Shown here: positions 1 to 10,081 of the stretch, piece by piece
Numbering within the stretch: the first letter of the stretch is position 1
Layout: each line of letters starts with the position of its first letter
From: Xanthomonas hortorum
Lineage (GTDB): Bacteria; Pseudomonadota; Gammaproteobacteria; Xanthomonadales; Xanthomonadaceae
Reading direction: 5' to 3'
Assembly: GCF_024339125.1 (NCBI RefSeq)
Contig: NZ_CP101417.1
Location: 2,057,001 to 2,121,000 of the forward strand
DNA: 64,000 nt
Program-made: the position numbers and the translations under genes
The notes under the pieces: model-generated
The model's database searches: none
What the model saw: only the letters and a program-made list of their open reading frames with translations
Told to the model about the DNA's origin: nothing

Positions 1-191
1 GTGGATGTTCACTTCGAGGCAGTCGGACGCCTCTCACCACGCTTTCTGCATTAGACCAATCCGTCGTCTGGCGCGGCCGGACGACGTGCATGCCTGTACG
101 TTCGTGCGGCTGTTGTTGCCTGTGTGCATCACTCTGACGGAGCGACTTGCTCCGCGACAACTCGTGCAGTCTTGCGTGGGAGAAGAACGTG
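1..191. other. leader region upstream of the multicopper oxidase operon
   Basis: No convincing gene ends or begins here. A 7-bp hairpin (62-68 with 80-86, arms cgtcgtc/gacgacg, 11-base loop) has no T-run, so it is not a clear terminator. A Shine-Dalgarno-like GGAG near 178-181 precedes the operon's ATG. No promoter could be assigned with confidence. Confidence 0.4.
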
Positions 192-3100
192 ATGGATGTT
201 CGTTCCTCGATGTCTCGCTGTCTGTTTTGCGTGGCTCTGTGTGTGCTTGCCGCAATGGCAATGGCGCAGCCGGCGCGACCACTTGAGCGTGTGGATCTGC
301 GCCTTGATCAAGGCCTGCGCGTGTCTGACAGCGCGCTGCAGCGGATACGTGGGCAGCTGACCCAACGCGCCGCGTTCAGTTGCCCGCAATCGGCCGTGTT
401 CGCCGATGTCGTGGCCATCGACCACCCGATGGTGTTCAACCGCCTGGGCGCGCAGAACGTCAATTGGGCGATGTACGCGTTGCGCCACGATCTGATTCAC
501 CGCAGCAACAGCCAGGTGCTCGACTATTCCACGCAGGGCCAGGCCTTGTTTGCACGCGTGGTTGCCAACAACCAAAGCCGCGATATCGCGCTGCGTCCTG
601 ACCTGCGTCCGCGTCCGTTGGTAGTGCGAGTGGCCGCCGGTGGCTATCTGCATGTGCGCTTGACCAATCTACTTGAGACATCTGGAAATCCTTTCAACTC
701 TTATCCCGATCCGCTCCCAGGTGTGGACCATCCAATGGAACATGCGGTCAAGGATGCAGTGGGCACCGAGCCGCTCTATCGCATCGACGATCAAGTCGAC
801 AGCCGCGTCGTCGGCTTCCATCCGCAAGGGTTGGAACTGGTCGGCTCGATCGACAGCGACAGTTCCAACACCGGTGCAAATGCAGACAGCCTGGCCAAGC
901 CCGGACAGACCCGCGACTACTGTTTCCATGCGCCGCACGAAGGCGCTTATTTGGTCGGCAACGATGGTGCGGTGTTCGGCGGCGAAGGCAGTGCCGGCAA
1001 TAGCGGCGTCGGCTTGTTTGCTGCGGTCACCGTGCAGCCGCTCAATGCGCGTTTCTACCGCGCGCAATTGACCGAAGAAGAACTGCGCCTGGCCACGGTG
1101 GGTGCCACGCCCTCCGGGCAACCGATCCTCAACTACGAAGCGACCTACCCCAACGATTGCGCCAGCGCCGGAGTGTGGTGCCGCGAGGGCAAGGCGGGCC
1201 TGCCGATCCTCAACATGCTGCAGGGGCAACGCCTGGTGCACGGCGAGGTCAATGCGATTGTCGTGGGGCCGGAAAAAGATGGCAATTTTCCTGCGCGTAC
1301 CTATCCGCTTGAAGGGCAGGGCAAGCGCAATCCCGCGCTACCGAATCGGCTGGAGCCGTTCCGCGAATTCGTCTCGGTCTTTCATGACGAAAACGCTGCC
1401 ACCCAGGCATTTCCGTATTTCTTCGAACACCCCGAGCTCTCGCACACGCTGCATGGCGTGCGCGATGGCTTCATGATCAATTACGGTTCCGGCGGCGTGG
1501 GTGCGGAGATCATCGCCAACCGGCTCAAGGCGGGCCCGATGCAGGATTGCCTGGATTGCGCCTACGAAGAATTCTTTCTCTCTTCGTTTGCGGTTGGCGA
1601 TGCCGCCACGCTGGTCGATAACCCCGCCAACCTGGTGATCAGCCAGTGCCAGCCGGAATATCTCACCGACCGGCGCTATGCGGCGCAGCGCGCCAAATAC
1701 TGCGTGCAGCCCAAGGAGCAGCGCGCCACCCAGGCCTACTACCCGCACGATCCGGCCAACGTGCACCACAGCTACATCGGCGACTTCGTCAAGTTCCGCA
1801 ATCTGCATGCCGGCAAGGAACAGCACATTTTTCATCTGCACAACCATCAGTGGTTGTTCAATCCCAACGACGACAACGCCAACTACATCGATGCCCAGGG
1901 CTTGGGGCCGGGTTCGGGCTACACCTACGAGATCGCGTACGGCGGCTCGGGCAATCGCAACAAGACCGTGGGCGATGCGATTTTCCACTGCCATTTCTAC
2001 CCGCATTTCGCGCAAGGCATGTGGTACATGTGGCGCAATCACGATGTGTTCGAAGCGGGCACGCGGCTGCAGGTCAGCCAGACCCGTTCTGGCTTCCACG
2101 AAACGCCGTTCGGGTTGCAGAACGGGCGCCCCGCCAGCCAGTCGCGCGCCTTGCCCGATGGCGAGATTGTCGCCGGTACGCCGATTCCCGCAGTCGTGCC
2201 GTTACCGGGCAAGGGCATGGCGGTGATGCCGGCGGCGGTGCAGGTGGAACCGCGCATCGTCGATGGTGTGCAATACGGCTCGGTGGCGCGCGTGCAGCAG
2301 CGCGATCGCAATCCCGGCTATCCGTTCTGGGTGGCCGGTGCGGAAACCACGATGGGCTCGCGCCCGACCACCCCGCCGCTGGATATGTCCAGCATTCCCG
2401 GTGTGGTGGCAGGCCACGACGGCGGCATTCCACGGCATGCCTTGGCCGGCTATTCGGCCGGCGGCGTGACCGACGCCAAGCTCGATCGCATGACCGCAGA
2501 AAAGCACATCAAGCTGGCCAAGCCGGTGTATTACCCCGAGGCCGGCACCGATCTGGAACAGGTCGCGATGAAGTTCCATGCGGTGCGCGAGCATCCCACC
2601 CATGCGGTGGATATGGCGGGCACGGTCAGCGCCTCGCGTTTCATCACCAACGGTGCGCCATCGGTGCCGGGCGCGCCGTACAACGAACCCTGCATCGACG
2701 ATCAGGGCAGCTTGCTCAAGCGCGGCGGCGATGGGCGTTTTTTCGGTGGCAGCAACGGTGCCTGGATCACTGCCACGGCCGCATTGCCGGGCGGTATCGA
2801 ATTTGGCGCCGACAGCCCACGCGTGTATCGCGGCGCCAATCTGCAACTGGACGTGGTGTTCAACAAGGTCGGTTATCACTATCCGCAGCAGCGCATCCTC
2901 ACCCTGTGGGAAGACGTGTCGTCGCTGCTCGACAAGACCCGCCCGCCCGAGCCGCTGGTGCTGCGCATGAACACCTTCGATTGCGCGATGTACGCGCACA
3001 CCAATCTGGTGCCGAAGGATTTCTATGCCGACGATTACCAGATCACCACGCCAACCGATGTCATCGGCCAGCATATTCACCTGCCCAAGTGGGACCTGAC

Positions 3101-6100
3101 CTCGGCCGATGGCAGCGCCAACGGATGGAACTACGAAGACGGCACGTTTTCGCCCGGTGCGGTGCGCGAGCGCATCCACGCGGTCAACGCCTGGAACGAG
3201 GCGCAACGCGCGGCGGGGCGGCCGGACGTGGTCAACCCCTACGACGGCACGCAGGCGCCCCTGGTGCCGAGTTCGCATCCGTATTTCGGCACATTGACCG
3301 GGCATCAATATGCCGATTGCGAAGCGCGTTGGCGCGCACTCGGTGGCGATTTCGAAAAGTTCGAACACAGCTATGGGTTCCCCGGCGCCTGCGATTGGCT
3401 GGGCGCGCGCACCACGTTGCAACGCTGGTTCTCCGATCCGCTGGTCAATGCGCAGGGCGTGCATCGCGGCCTGGGCATCACCTTCACCCACGACCATCTC
3501 GGCCCGTCCACGCATCAACAGCTCGGGCTCTACGCCACCATGCTCACCGAGCCGCCCGGCGCGCTATGGCGGCACAACGAAACCGGCAAGGTGTTGTACG
3601 ACGCGGCCACGCGCATGGACGGTGGCCCGACCTCCTGGCAGGCGGTGATCACCGACAAGGGCGGCAAGCCGCTGGACAGCGATGGCGATGGCCGCGACGA
3701 CGCGCATCGCGAGTTCTTTCTGCAATTCGGCGATTTCCAGCACGCCTATCAAAAGGGCTATTTCTACGGCGTTACCAGCAAGGGCGTGCCGTCCACCATC
3801 GATGCCTCGGCGCTGCCCACCGCCAACAGTTTCCGCCAGGCGATTCATCCATCGGTGCGCAAACCCGCTTCGCCCGTGTTGCCCGATGTCATCGCCTACG
3901 AGCCGCGCTGCCCCGGTGGCGAAAGCGGCTTGCCAGGCGCGGTGTATGTGTCCGGCAACGCACCGCTGCGGCCGTGTCCGGAGGCGATCTCGGCCGACGA
4001 CGTAGGCATGATGGTGGTGAACTATCGCAACGAGCCGCTCGGCTTGCGCGTCTACAACCCCAGCGCCACTGCGGCCGATGGCAAGTCCGGCGCGCAGGCC
4101 GACAGCTACCGCGGCGATCTGGCGTTCGCGCTGCAGACCCGCACCGATCGCGCGATCAGTGTGCTCAACGGCATCGGTGGCGAAGATCCGTCGCTGGCCG
4201 GCAGCAGCCCGCACTATCCCGCCGACATCAACGCGCGTCGCCTGGCCGGCGATCCGTATACGCCGATCCTGCGTGCCTATTCCGGCGATCTGGTGCGGGT
4301 GAAGATCCAGGCCGGCGCGCACGAACACGAACACAACGCCTCCATCAACGGCATGGCGTGGATGCAGGGCGGCTCCGGTTTCGGCCAGGCGCCGCATTCG
4401 GGCTGGCGCAACAGCCAGAACGCCGGATTGTCCGAGCAGTTCACCTTCTCGGCGCGGATCACCGATTACGAAAGCGCCACCCATCTCAACGACCGCATGT
4501 ACACCATCGACAGCAGCCAGGACGGCCTGTGGAGCGGGGTGTGGGGCGTGTTGCGCAGCCACAACCGCCGCGATGTGCGTAGCGACCGGCTGGTCGCCTT
4601 GCCCAGCCAACCGCGCCCGTCCTTGCTGGCCCCGCAGCAGGGGCGCGGGCTGTTCAACGATTGCCCGGTCAATGCGCCGGTGCGGCGGTATCACGTGGCC
4701 GCAGTGCTGGCCAATACCGTGCTCGGCAACGCGTTGGGCGTGACGATTCCGGCAGGTCTCGCCGGCAGCCGGCTCAACCCGCGCGGCGGCACGCTGGTCT
4801 ACAACCCGCGCGCCACCGAGATCACCTTGCAAACCACCGACGAGAAGGGAGTCATCACCACCCAGCACTACGGCAGCGGCCCGCTGCACGATCCCTCCGC
4901 CATCCTGTTCGTGCGCAACGAGGATCTCGATGCCAAGGGCATGCTGCGGCCGGATCGCCCCGTCGAACCACTGGTGCTGCGCGCATCCGCCGGCGAGTGC
5001 CTGCAGGTGGTGCTGCACAACCGCCTGCCGCGCGCGCGTGCCGGCATGCCGGATCTGGAGGGCTATACCTCGATGTCCGGCACGGTGCGGCGCTCGGCCG
5101 GTAGCGGTACCTCGAGCATGCAGTCGTTCAACAACAATCTCGTGCACGCCTCCAACTGCGTCGGCCTGCACCCGCAACTGGTGCATTACGATGTGCAGTC
5201 CTACGACGGCAACAACGTCGGCACCAACAAGATCAGCACCATTTCGCCGAACTGGAGCAAGGTCTATCAGTGGTACGCCGGGGTGATCGACACGCTGCCC
5301 TCGGCCGGGCTATGCCCGATCTACGCAGGCGACAAGGCGCCGTTTCTGGACCTGCTCAGCCAGTTCGCACGCGAACCGAACCTGCGCCCGTTGACCGAGC
5401 TGATGACCGCCGCCGCATTCGAGGACGTGGTGCTCAGCGCGCTCGAACCCGGGTACGCACTGGAGGGCAGTGCCAACGAGCGCTCGCGTGCCCTTGCCAG
5501 CGATCTGCTGCGCCAGGCGCCCGTACAGGCCTGCCTGGAGAGCGTGCCGGACGGCAAGCCGCTGGCCGGCGAGGCATTGCGCGCCTATGCCACGCAGCCG
5601 GCGCTGCGCGACCCCAAGGAAGGCGCCGATGCGCAGCTCGACGAAGCCGCACTGCTCGACGGCGACGCCTATCTGTATCGCGAACGCCTGGCCGACACGC
5701 GTGGCAAATGCGTCGCCGATCCTGCGCTGCGCCAGGTGGTGTTGGAGCGTTTGCAGCAGGAAAAAACCCGCGAAGAAGCCCACGTCTTGACCGCGCGCAT
5801 CACCGCCAGCTTCCGCTACGAAGTCGAGGGCGTGGACAGCGCCGCCAACGATCCTTCCGGCGCCAGGCGCGCCTACGCCTGGCGCGAGCTGCGCTATCCG
5901 GATCTGACCCTGGACAGCACCGAGCTGGTCGCGTTGTCGGCCAGGGCCTGCCGCTATGTCGGCGTCGAGTTCGGCGGCAGCAACCTGACCCCGCCGGACC
6001 GGATCAAGCAGGGCCAGAAGGCGGCAGTGGGCGCGCTGGTGATCGAGCCCAAGGGCGCGCGCTGGCGCGAGTACAGCGACGACCGCATGCGCAATCGCCA

Positions 6101-6935
6101 GGACCCGGCATCGGCCAGCTTTCCGCAGACCCGCAGCCGTGCCACCGCCGATGTCAGCTACCGCATCGTCGATGCGGCGGGGGCCACCCAGAATCGCAGC
6201 TTCCGCGATCTGGCCCTGGTCCATCAGAAAGGGTTGAACCTGCGCTACGCCGATGGCAAGGCGGTACAGAACATCGCTGCAGAACGCGTGGATGCCAACG
6301 AAGATCCGCTGCGCACCGCACCGGAGGATGCGCACGACTCCGGGCATATGGCAATCAACTACGGCAGCGAACCGATGTGGTTCCGCTTCGGCATCGCACC
6401 GGATGCGCCGTTCGGCGGCGATGGACTGGGTGGCATCGATGAGGCCTGGCAGGCGTTCGACAATCAATGCTGCGGCACCGGTGCCACGGCCAATCTCGGC
6501 GAACCGTTCGTGCCCGTGCTGCTGGCCTACGCAGGCGAAGAAACCCGCTTGCGCAGTGTGATGCCGACCGGCGTCGGCCGCGCCTCGGTGGTCGAGCTGC
6601 ACGGCCACAGCTGGCCGCGCGACCCGTACCTGGCCGAGCGCGTCACCGCAGCGGGATTCCCGCAAGGCGGCAAACCGGCCGACTGGGGCGTGCCATCGCA
6701 GTGCATCGGCGACAACCCGACCCAGATGGCGATGGGCGGGCAGGAGAGCGTCACCCCGCTGTCGCACTTCGACATCGTGCTGCCCAAGGCCGGTGGGCAA
6801 GCCGGCGTCACCGGCGATTACCTGTGGCGCGACCACGGCGGCTTCGGCATCACCAACGGCCTGTGGGCGATCGTGCGGGTGCAGGCGGCGGCAGCGACGT
6901 ATCCGGCCGCACCGTTACGCCGCGATTGCCGCTGA
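192..6935 (+). CDS. giant secreted multicopper oxidase-like protein (MnxG/McoA/MofA type)
   Basis: A 2247-residue protein, very large for a multicopper oxidase. It starts with an Arg-containing signal peptide ending near AMAQPARP, so it is probably exported. Clusters of copper-type His motifs are spread along the chain: HLHNHQW near residue 548, HCHFYPHF at about 599-606, QHIHLPKW near 960, THDHLGPSTHQQ near 1100, HEHEHN near 1377, and ELHGHSW near 2137 with a terminal WRDHGGFGITNGLW block. These resemble the multi-domain cupredoxin enzymes that oxidise Mn(II), but the substrate here is inference. The ATG at 192 was chosen because it begins the signal peptide and follows GGAG; an in-frame ATG at 147 would add 15 residues. 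Its stop overlaps the next ATG (TGATG). The downstream copper chaperones and cytochrome c support a periplasmic or outer-surface redox role. Confidence 0.8.
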   Translation: MDVRSSMSRCLFCVALCVLAAMAMAQPARPLERVDLRLDQGLRVSDSALQRIRGQLTQRAAFSCPQSAVFADVVAIDHPMVFNRLGAQNVNWAMYALRHDLIHRSNSQVLDYSTQGQALFARVVANNQSRDIALRPDLRPRPLVVRVAAGGYLHVRLTNLLETSGNPFNSYPDPLPGVDHPMEHAVKDAVGTEPLYRIDDQVDSRVVGFHPQGLELVGSIDSDSSNTGANADSLAKPGQTRDYCFHAPHEGAYLVGNDGAVFGGEGSAGNSGVGLFAAVTVQPLNARFYRAQLTEEELRLATVGATPSGQPILNYEATYPNDCASAGVWCREGKAGLPILNMLQGQRLVHGEVNAIVVGPEKDGNFPARTYPLEGQGKRNPALPNRLEPFREFVSVFHDENAATQAFPYFFEHPELSHTLHGVRDGFMINYGSGGVGAEIIANRLKAGPMQDCLDCAYEEFFLSSFAVGDAATLVDNPANLVISQCQPEYLTDRRYAAQRAKYCVQPKEQRATQAYYPHDPANVHHSYIGDFVKFRNLHAGKEQHIFHLHNHQWLFNPNDDNANYIDAQGLGPGSGYTYEIAYGGSGNRNKTVGDAIFHCHFYPHFAQGMWYMWRNHDVFEAGTRLQVSQTRSGFHETPFGLQNGRPASQSRALPDGEIVAGTPIPAVVPLPGKGMAVMPAAVQVEPRIVDGVQYGSVARVQQRDRNPGYPFWVAGAETTMGSRPTTPPLDMSSIPGVVAGHDGGIPRHALAGYSAGGVTDAKLDRMTAEKHIKLAKPVYYPEAGTDLEQVAMKFHAVREHPTHAVDMAGTVSASRFITNGAPSVPGAPYNEPCIDDQGSLLKRGGDGRFFGGSNGAWITATAALPGGIEFGADSPRVYRGANLQLDVVFNKVGYHYPQQRILTLWEDVSSLLDKTRPPEPLVLRMNTFDCAMYAHTNLVPKDFYADDYQITTPTDVIGQHIHLPKWDLTSADGSANGWNYEDGTFSPGAVRERIHAVNAWNEAQRAAGRPDVVNPYDGTQAPLVPSSHPYFGTLTGHQYADCEARWRALGGDFEKFEHSYGFPGACDWLGARTTLQRWFSDPLVNAQGVHRGLGITFTHDHLGPSTHQQLGLYATMLTEPPGALWRHNETGKVLYDAATRMDGGPTSWQAVITDKGGKPLDSDGDGRDDAHREFFLQFGDFQHAYQKGYFYGVTSKGVPSTIDASALPTANSFRQAIHPSVRKPASPVLPDVIAYEPRCPGGESGLPGAVYVSGNAPLRPCPEAISADDVGMMVVNYRNEPLGLRVYNPSATAADGKSGAQADSYRGDLAFALQTRTDRAISVLNGIGGEDPSLAGSSPHYPADINARRLAGDPYTPILRAYSGDLVRVKIQAGAHEHEHNASINGMAWMQGGSGFGQAPHSGWRNSQNAGLSEQFTFSARITDYESATHLNDRMYTIDSSQDGLWSGVWGVLRSHNRRDVRSDRLVALPSQPRPSLLAPQQGRGLFNDCPVNAPVRRYHVAAVLANTVLGNALGVTIPAGLAGSRLNPRGGTLVYNPRATEITLQTTDEKGVITTQHYGSGPLHDPSAILFVRNEDLDAKGMLRPDRPVEPLVLRASAGECLQVVLHNRLPRARAGMPDLEGYTSMSGTVRRSAGSGTSSMQSFNNNLVHASNCVGLHPQLVHYDVQSYDGNNVGTNKISTISPNWSKVYQWYAGVIDTLPSAGLCPIYAGDKAPFLDLLSQFAREPNLRPLTELMTAAAFEDVVLSALEPGYALEGSANERSRALASDLLRQAPVQACLESVPDGKPLAGEALRAYATQPALRDPKEGADAQLDEAALLDGDAYLYRERLADTRGKCVADPALRQVVLERLQQEKTREEAHVLTARITASFRYEVEGVDSAANDPSGARRAYAWRELRYPDLTLDSTELVALSARACRYVGVEFGGSNLTPPDRIKQGQKAAVGALVIEPKGARWREYSDDRMRNRQDPASASFPQTRSRATADVSYRIVDAAGATQNRSFRDLALVHQKGLNLRYADGKAVQNIAAERVDANEDPLRTAPEDAHDSGHMAINYGSEPMWFRFGIAPDAPFGGDGLGGIDEAWQAFDNQCCGTGATANLGEPFVPVLLAYAGEETRLRSVMPTGVGRASVVELHGHSWPRDPYLAERVTAAGFPQGGKPADWGVPSQCIGDNPTQMAMGGQESVTPLSHFDIVLPKAGGQAGVTGDYLWRDHGGFGITNGLWAIVRVQAAAATYPAAPLRRDCR

Positions 6936-8869
6936 TGGCACCGCCGCGTCCGCGCCGGAGTCTGCGAACAGGCAGTGCACTCGCCGGGCTGCTGCTGTGC
7001 GCGCTGGCGTTGGCCGCGCCGCCGCCCAAACCGCCGACGCCGGTCTATCTGGATCGGGCATTGGAGGCGGAAGGCGTGGGCTTGCGTCTGCGCCTGGAAG
7101 CGCTGGAGCCGGGCGCACCGGGGCAGCCGGTCGCCGGGCAGCAACTGCGGCTGCGTATCGATGCCAGGCGGTTGGCCGATGGGCAGCCATTGAATAACTG
7201 GGCGCCGGGTGCCTGGCTGGATCGGGCCACCGATCCGCTGTCCGGCGCGGTGCCGGTCTGCCACCAGCGCATCGCCGGTTTTCTCAGCGCCAATCTGCTG
7301 CAGCGCCCCTTGCTCGATCTGACCGGCTACTACCTGCTCAGTCTGGATGCCGAACCCAGCGTCTCGGTGCTGGACCCGGCGGTCAGTTTCAGCGGACGCA
7401 CCAGCCTGCTAGCCGCGATGCGGCTGGAAGGGCGCGGCTTCGATTGGGTCAAGACCAGCGACGATGCGCGGCTGTACGTGGCCTTGCCGGAGGCGCGCAA
7501 ACTCGCCGTGCTCGATGTCCAAGGCCTGAAGACACTCGCGCATGTCGCGTTGCAGGGCCGCCCTACGCGGTTGGCGTTGCAGCCGGGGGAACGCCTGCTG
7601 TGGATCGGCCGTGTCGGCGATGCCGGCGATAGCGGCGTGGATGTATTCGACACCGTGGAGGCACGCATCGTGGCGCAGTTGCCACTGCCAGCCGGGCATC
7701 ACGAAATCGCCTTCTCCGATGATGGCCGCCTGGCCTATGTCAGCAGTCGCGAAGGACGCGCGCTGGCGATCGTCGACACCGACAGCCTGGCGATCGTGCG
7801 TCGGCTGTCTTTGGACGACGAACCATCCGCGGTGCTGTTCGCCCCCGGCAATGGCTTGCTGTGGGTGGTGAGCGCCCGCGCCGGGCGCATCTGGCGCTAT
7901 AGCCGCGATGGCGAAGCGGTGGACACGCGCGTGGTGGAGCGGGGTAGCGGCCCGGCCCGGCTCACCCCGGATGCCCGCCACGTGCTGCTGGCCAATCCCG
8001 CGCAGCATCGCCTGCTCGCCCACGATGCAGGCAGCGGCGCGCTGCGGCATGCCATCACCATTTCCGGGCGGCCGTACGACATCGCCTTCTCCGCGCAATA
8101 CGCCTACGTGCGCGCGCTGGACAGCGAGCAGGTCGCATTGTTGTCGCTGGCCAGCCTGGACACCGCCGCGCCGTTTTTGAAATTCGTCCCCGCCGGTGCC
8201 GCCGCGCCCTCGGCCAGTGCGGAGTTGCCGCGCGCCTCCAGCATGGCCGAAAGCTACGAGGGCAACGGCGCCTTCATCGCCACTCCCGCCGAGCGCACGC
8301 TGTATCACTACATGGAAGGCATGAACGCGCCGGATGCGGGCGTGCGCACCTATGGGCATACGCCGATGGCCGCACTGCTGGCGCGTCGCGGCCTGCGCCA
8401 GACCGGTGTGGGCGAATACACCGCGATCGTGCGCCTGCCCGCCGCCGGGCAGATGGTGATGGCCATCGCCAGCGCCCTGCCCAAGGTGCAGGAATGCATC
8501 GGCCTGCAGGTCGACGCTGCCGCGCCTGCAGCGGGGCCTGCGCAGGTGGCGATGCGCTGGGAAGGCGATTCGACGCGCTCGTTGGCGCCGGGCGAACGTT
8601 TCGCATTGCGGGTTACCGCGCGCGATGCGCAGGCGGCCGCCCGCATCGCCGGCCAGCCATTGCGGCTGCGCATCGTCATGGCCAACGGCAACGTCACCGC
8701 CACCTGGCCAATGCATCCGGACACTGCGCAGCCAGGGGTCTGGGTCGCGCACGGCGCGTTGCAGGCCAGCGGCGGTTACTACGCCTATCTGGACGCAGCT
8801 ACACCGGTGCAGCTGGTTTTTGCCACCTTGTTCGTTCGTGAGCCCACCGTTTTGCAAGGAGCCAACTAA
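6935..8869 (+). CDS. exported YVTN-type beta-propeller protein
   Basis: 644 residues starting with a signal peptide (basic PRPRRSLR, then a Leu/Ala core to about residue 28). The middle of the protein carries repeated blades of the YVTN/surface-layer propeller kind, such as LAVLDVQGLK, VDVFDTVEAR, LAIVDTDSLAIVRRLSL and YDIAFSAQYAYV. The region after about residue 500 looks like an immunoglobulin-like or cupredoxin-like tail (FALRVTARDA, ASGGYYAYLD). Its ATG overlaps the stop of the multicopper oxidase by one base, so the two are translationally coupled. Propellers of this type often accompany secreted redox enzymes as scaffolds or binding partners; no catalytic motif is visible. The exact role is unknown. 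Confidence 0.7.
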   Translation: MAPPRPRRSLRTGSALAGLLLCALALAAPPPKPPTPVYLDRALEAEGVGLRLRLEALEPGAPGQPVAGQQLRLRIDARRLADGQPLNNWAPGAWLDRATDPLSGAVPVCHQRIAGFLSANLLQRPLLDLTGYYLLSLDAEPSVSVLDPAVSFSGRTSLLAAMRLEGRGFDWVKTSDDARLYVALPEARKLAVLDVQGLKTLAHVALQGRPTRLALQPGERLLWIGRVGDAGDSGVDVFDTVEARIVAQLPLPAGHHEIAFSDDGRLAYVSSREGRALAIVDTDSLAIVRRLSLDDEPSAVLFAPGNGLLWVVSARAGRIWRYSRDGEAVDTRVVERGSGPARLTPDARHVLLANPAQHRLLAHDAGSGALRHAITISGRPYDIAFSAQYAYVRALDSEQVALLSLASLDTAAPFLKFVPAGAAAPSASAELPRASSMAESYEGNGAFIATPAERTLYHYMEGMNAPDAGVRTYGHTPMAALLARRGLRQTGVGEYTAIVRLPAAGQMVMAIASALPKVQECIGLQVDAAAPAAGPAQVAMRWEGDSTRSLAPGERFALRVTARDAQAAARIAGQPLRLRIVMANGNVTATWPMHPDTAQPGVWVAHGALQASGGYYAYLDAATPVQLVFATLFVREPTVLQGAN

Positions 8870-9499
8870 ATGCGCATGTTCCTGCTCTCGGCCTGCGGCC
8901 TGATGCTGCTGTCTTCCACTGCCGTGGCGGTTGCGGCCCAGCACGGCCCGCACGCTGCCCATCACCGCATGACACAGGCGCAGACCCTGGCCGCCAGTCC
9001 CACCGAGGTGCAGGCGCCGGAAGTGGCGTTGCTGGACGCCCACGGTCAGCCACACGATCTGCAGCCGCTGCTGCAGGAAGGCATCGTGGTGGTCGATTTC
9101 ATGTACACCCGCTGCACCACCATCTGTCCGGCGCTCACCGCCGTGATGGGCAGCGTGCAGCGCGAGCTGGCGCTGCGGCCGCGCGGCAAGGTCACGCTGA
9201 TTTCGATCACCCTGGACCCGCGCCACGACACCCCCGCGCAACTGCTCGATTTCAGTCGGCGCGTACGCGCTGGCGAGCGCTGGTACTGGCTCACCGGCTC
9301 GCCTTCCGATATCGACCGGGTCCTGCGCGGCTTCGGGCTGCCGGTCGGTGGCCGCCCGGAAGACCACGGCCCGGTGATGCTGGTCGGCGATGCGCGCCAG
9401 GGACGCTGGTGGCGATGGGTCGGCATGCCCGAGCCGGCGCGATTGCTGGCCGCCGTCGACGCGCTGGCGGCCGATGCCGGCGCGCGAGGTGCGCCATGA
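8870..9499 (+). CDS. SCO1/SenC family copper chaperone, copy 1
   Basis: 209 residues with an N-terminal signal or anchor segment (MFLLSACGLMLLSSTAVAVA) and a thioredoxin fold. The copper-binding motif CTTICP places Cys at 82 and 86, and the conserved His is H166 (EDHGPVML). SCO/SenC proteins deliver copper to cupredoxin-type sites or act as thiol reductases in the periplasm. A His-rich stretch after the signal (QHGPHAAHH) may be an extra metal ligand. An AAGGA Shine-Dalgarno lies just before the upstream stop, and the ATG follows that stop directly. Position inside the multicopper oxidase operon suggests it metallates that enzyme rather than a terminal oxidase (inference). Confidence 0.87.
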   Translation: MRMFLLSACGLMLLSSTAVAVAAQHGPHAAHHRMTQAQTLAASPTEVQAPEVALLDAHGQPHDLQPLLQEGIVVVDFMYTRCTTICPALTAVMGSVQRELALRPRGKVTLISITLDPRHDTPAQLLDFSRRVRAGERWYWLTGSPSDIDRVLRGFGLPVGGRPEDHGPVMLVGDARQGRWWRWVGMPEPARLLAAVDALAADAGARGAP

Positions 9500-10071
9500 A
9501 CCGGCGGCGCTTGTGTCTGGCGCTGGTACTGGCGTGGCCGGCATTGGCGGCTGCACGCGGCACCTCCACCGGCGCGCCCGAGACGCGCGCACGCGACTAC
9601 TTCGGCGACGACACCCTGGTTGACCAGAATGGCGTCGGCCACCGCTTCTATACCGATCTGTTGAGCGAAGGCGTGGTGCTGGTCAACCTGGTGTTTACCA
9701 ACTGCCCCAACGCCTGCCCGATGCAGACGCAGATGCTGCAGCAGGTGCGCCGGCAGCTGGGCGAGCGTTTCGGCAAGGACGTGCGCTTTCTGTCGCTGTC
9801 GATCGATCCCGAGCGCGATACCCCGCAATCGATGAAGGCCTTCGCTGCCAAGTACGGTGCCGACGTAGATGGTTGGCGCTTTGTCGTCGCCGCCCCCGAG
9901 ACGATGCAGCAGGTGCTCGGTAAGCTGGGCCAATGGAGTGGCGAGCCCGAGAGCCACAGCACGATGCTGATCGCCGGGCGTGCCGGGCGCCAGCATTGGC
10001 TCAAGCTGCGTCCGGATGCGCCGGCGGAGCGGATCGCGCTGGATCTGCTGCGGCTTGCCGACGAAGCCTGA
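9496..10071 (+). CDS. SCO1/SenC family copper chaperone, copy 2
   Basis: 191 residues with a signal peptide (RRRLCLALVLAWPALAAA). The redox/copper motif is NCPNACP, with Cys at 70 and 74, and the distal His is H154 (PESHSTML). All three copper ligands of the SCO family are present. The ATG at 9496 overlaps the stop of copy 1 (ATGA), indicating translational coupling. The two copies are clearly different in sequence, so they are probably specialised, for example one as metallochaperone and one as thiol reductase, rather than a recent duplication. Confidence 0.87.
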   Translation: MNRRRLCLALVLAWPALAAARGTSTGAPETRARDYFGDDTLVDQNGVGHRFYTDLLSEGVVLVNLVFTNCPNACPMQTQMLQQVRRQLGERFGKDVRFLSLSIDPERDTPQSMKAFAAKYGADVDGWRFVVAAPETMQQVLGKLGQWSGEPESHSTMLIAGRAGRQHWLKLRPDAPAERIALDLLRLADEA

Positions 10072-10081
10072 GCGCGCGCCG

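Noticed and set aside
1646..4582. 978-codon frame inside the multicopper oxidase gene
   Set aside because: Arg/Ala-rich shadow frame caused by high GC; no domain pattern, and it lies fully inside a well-supported gene.
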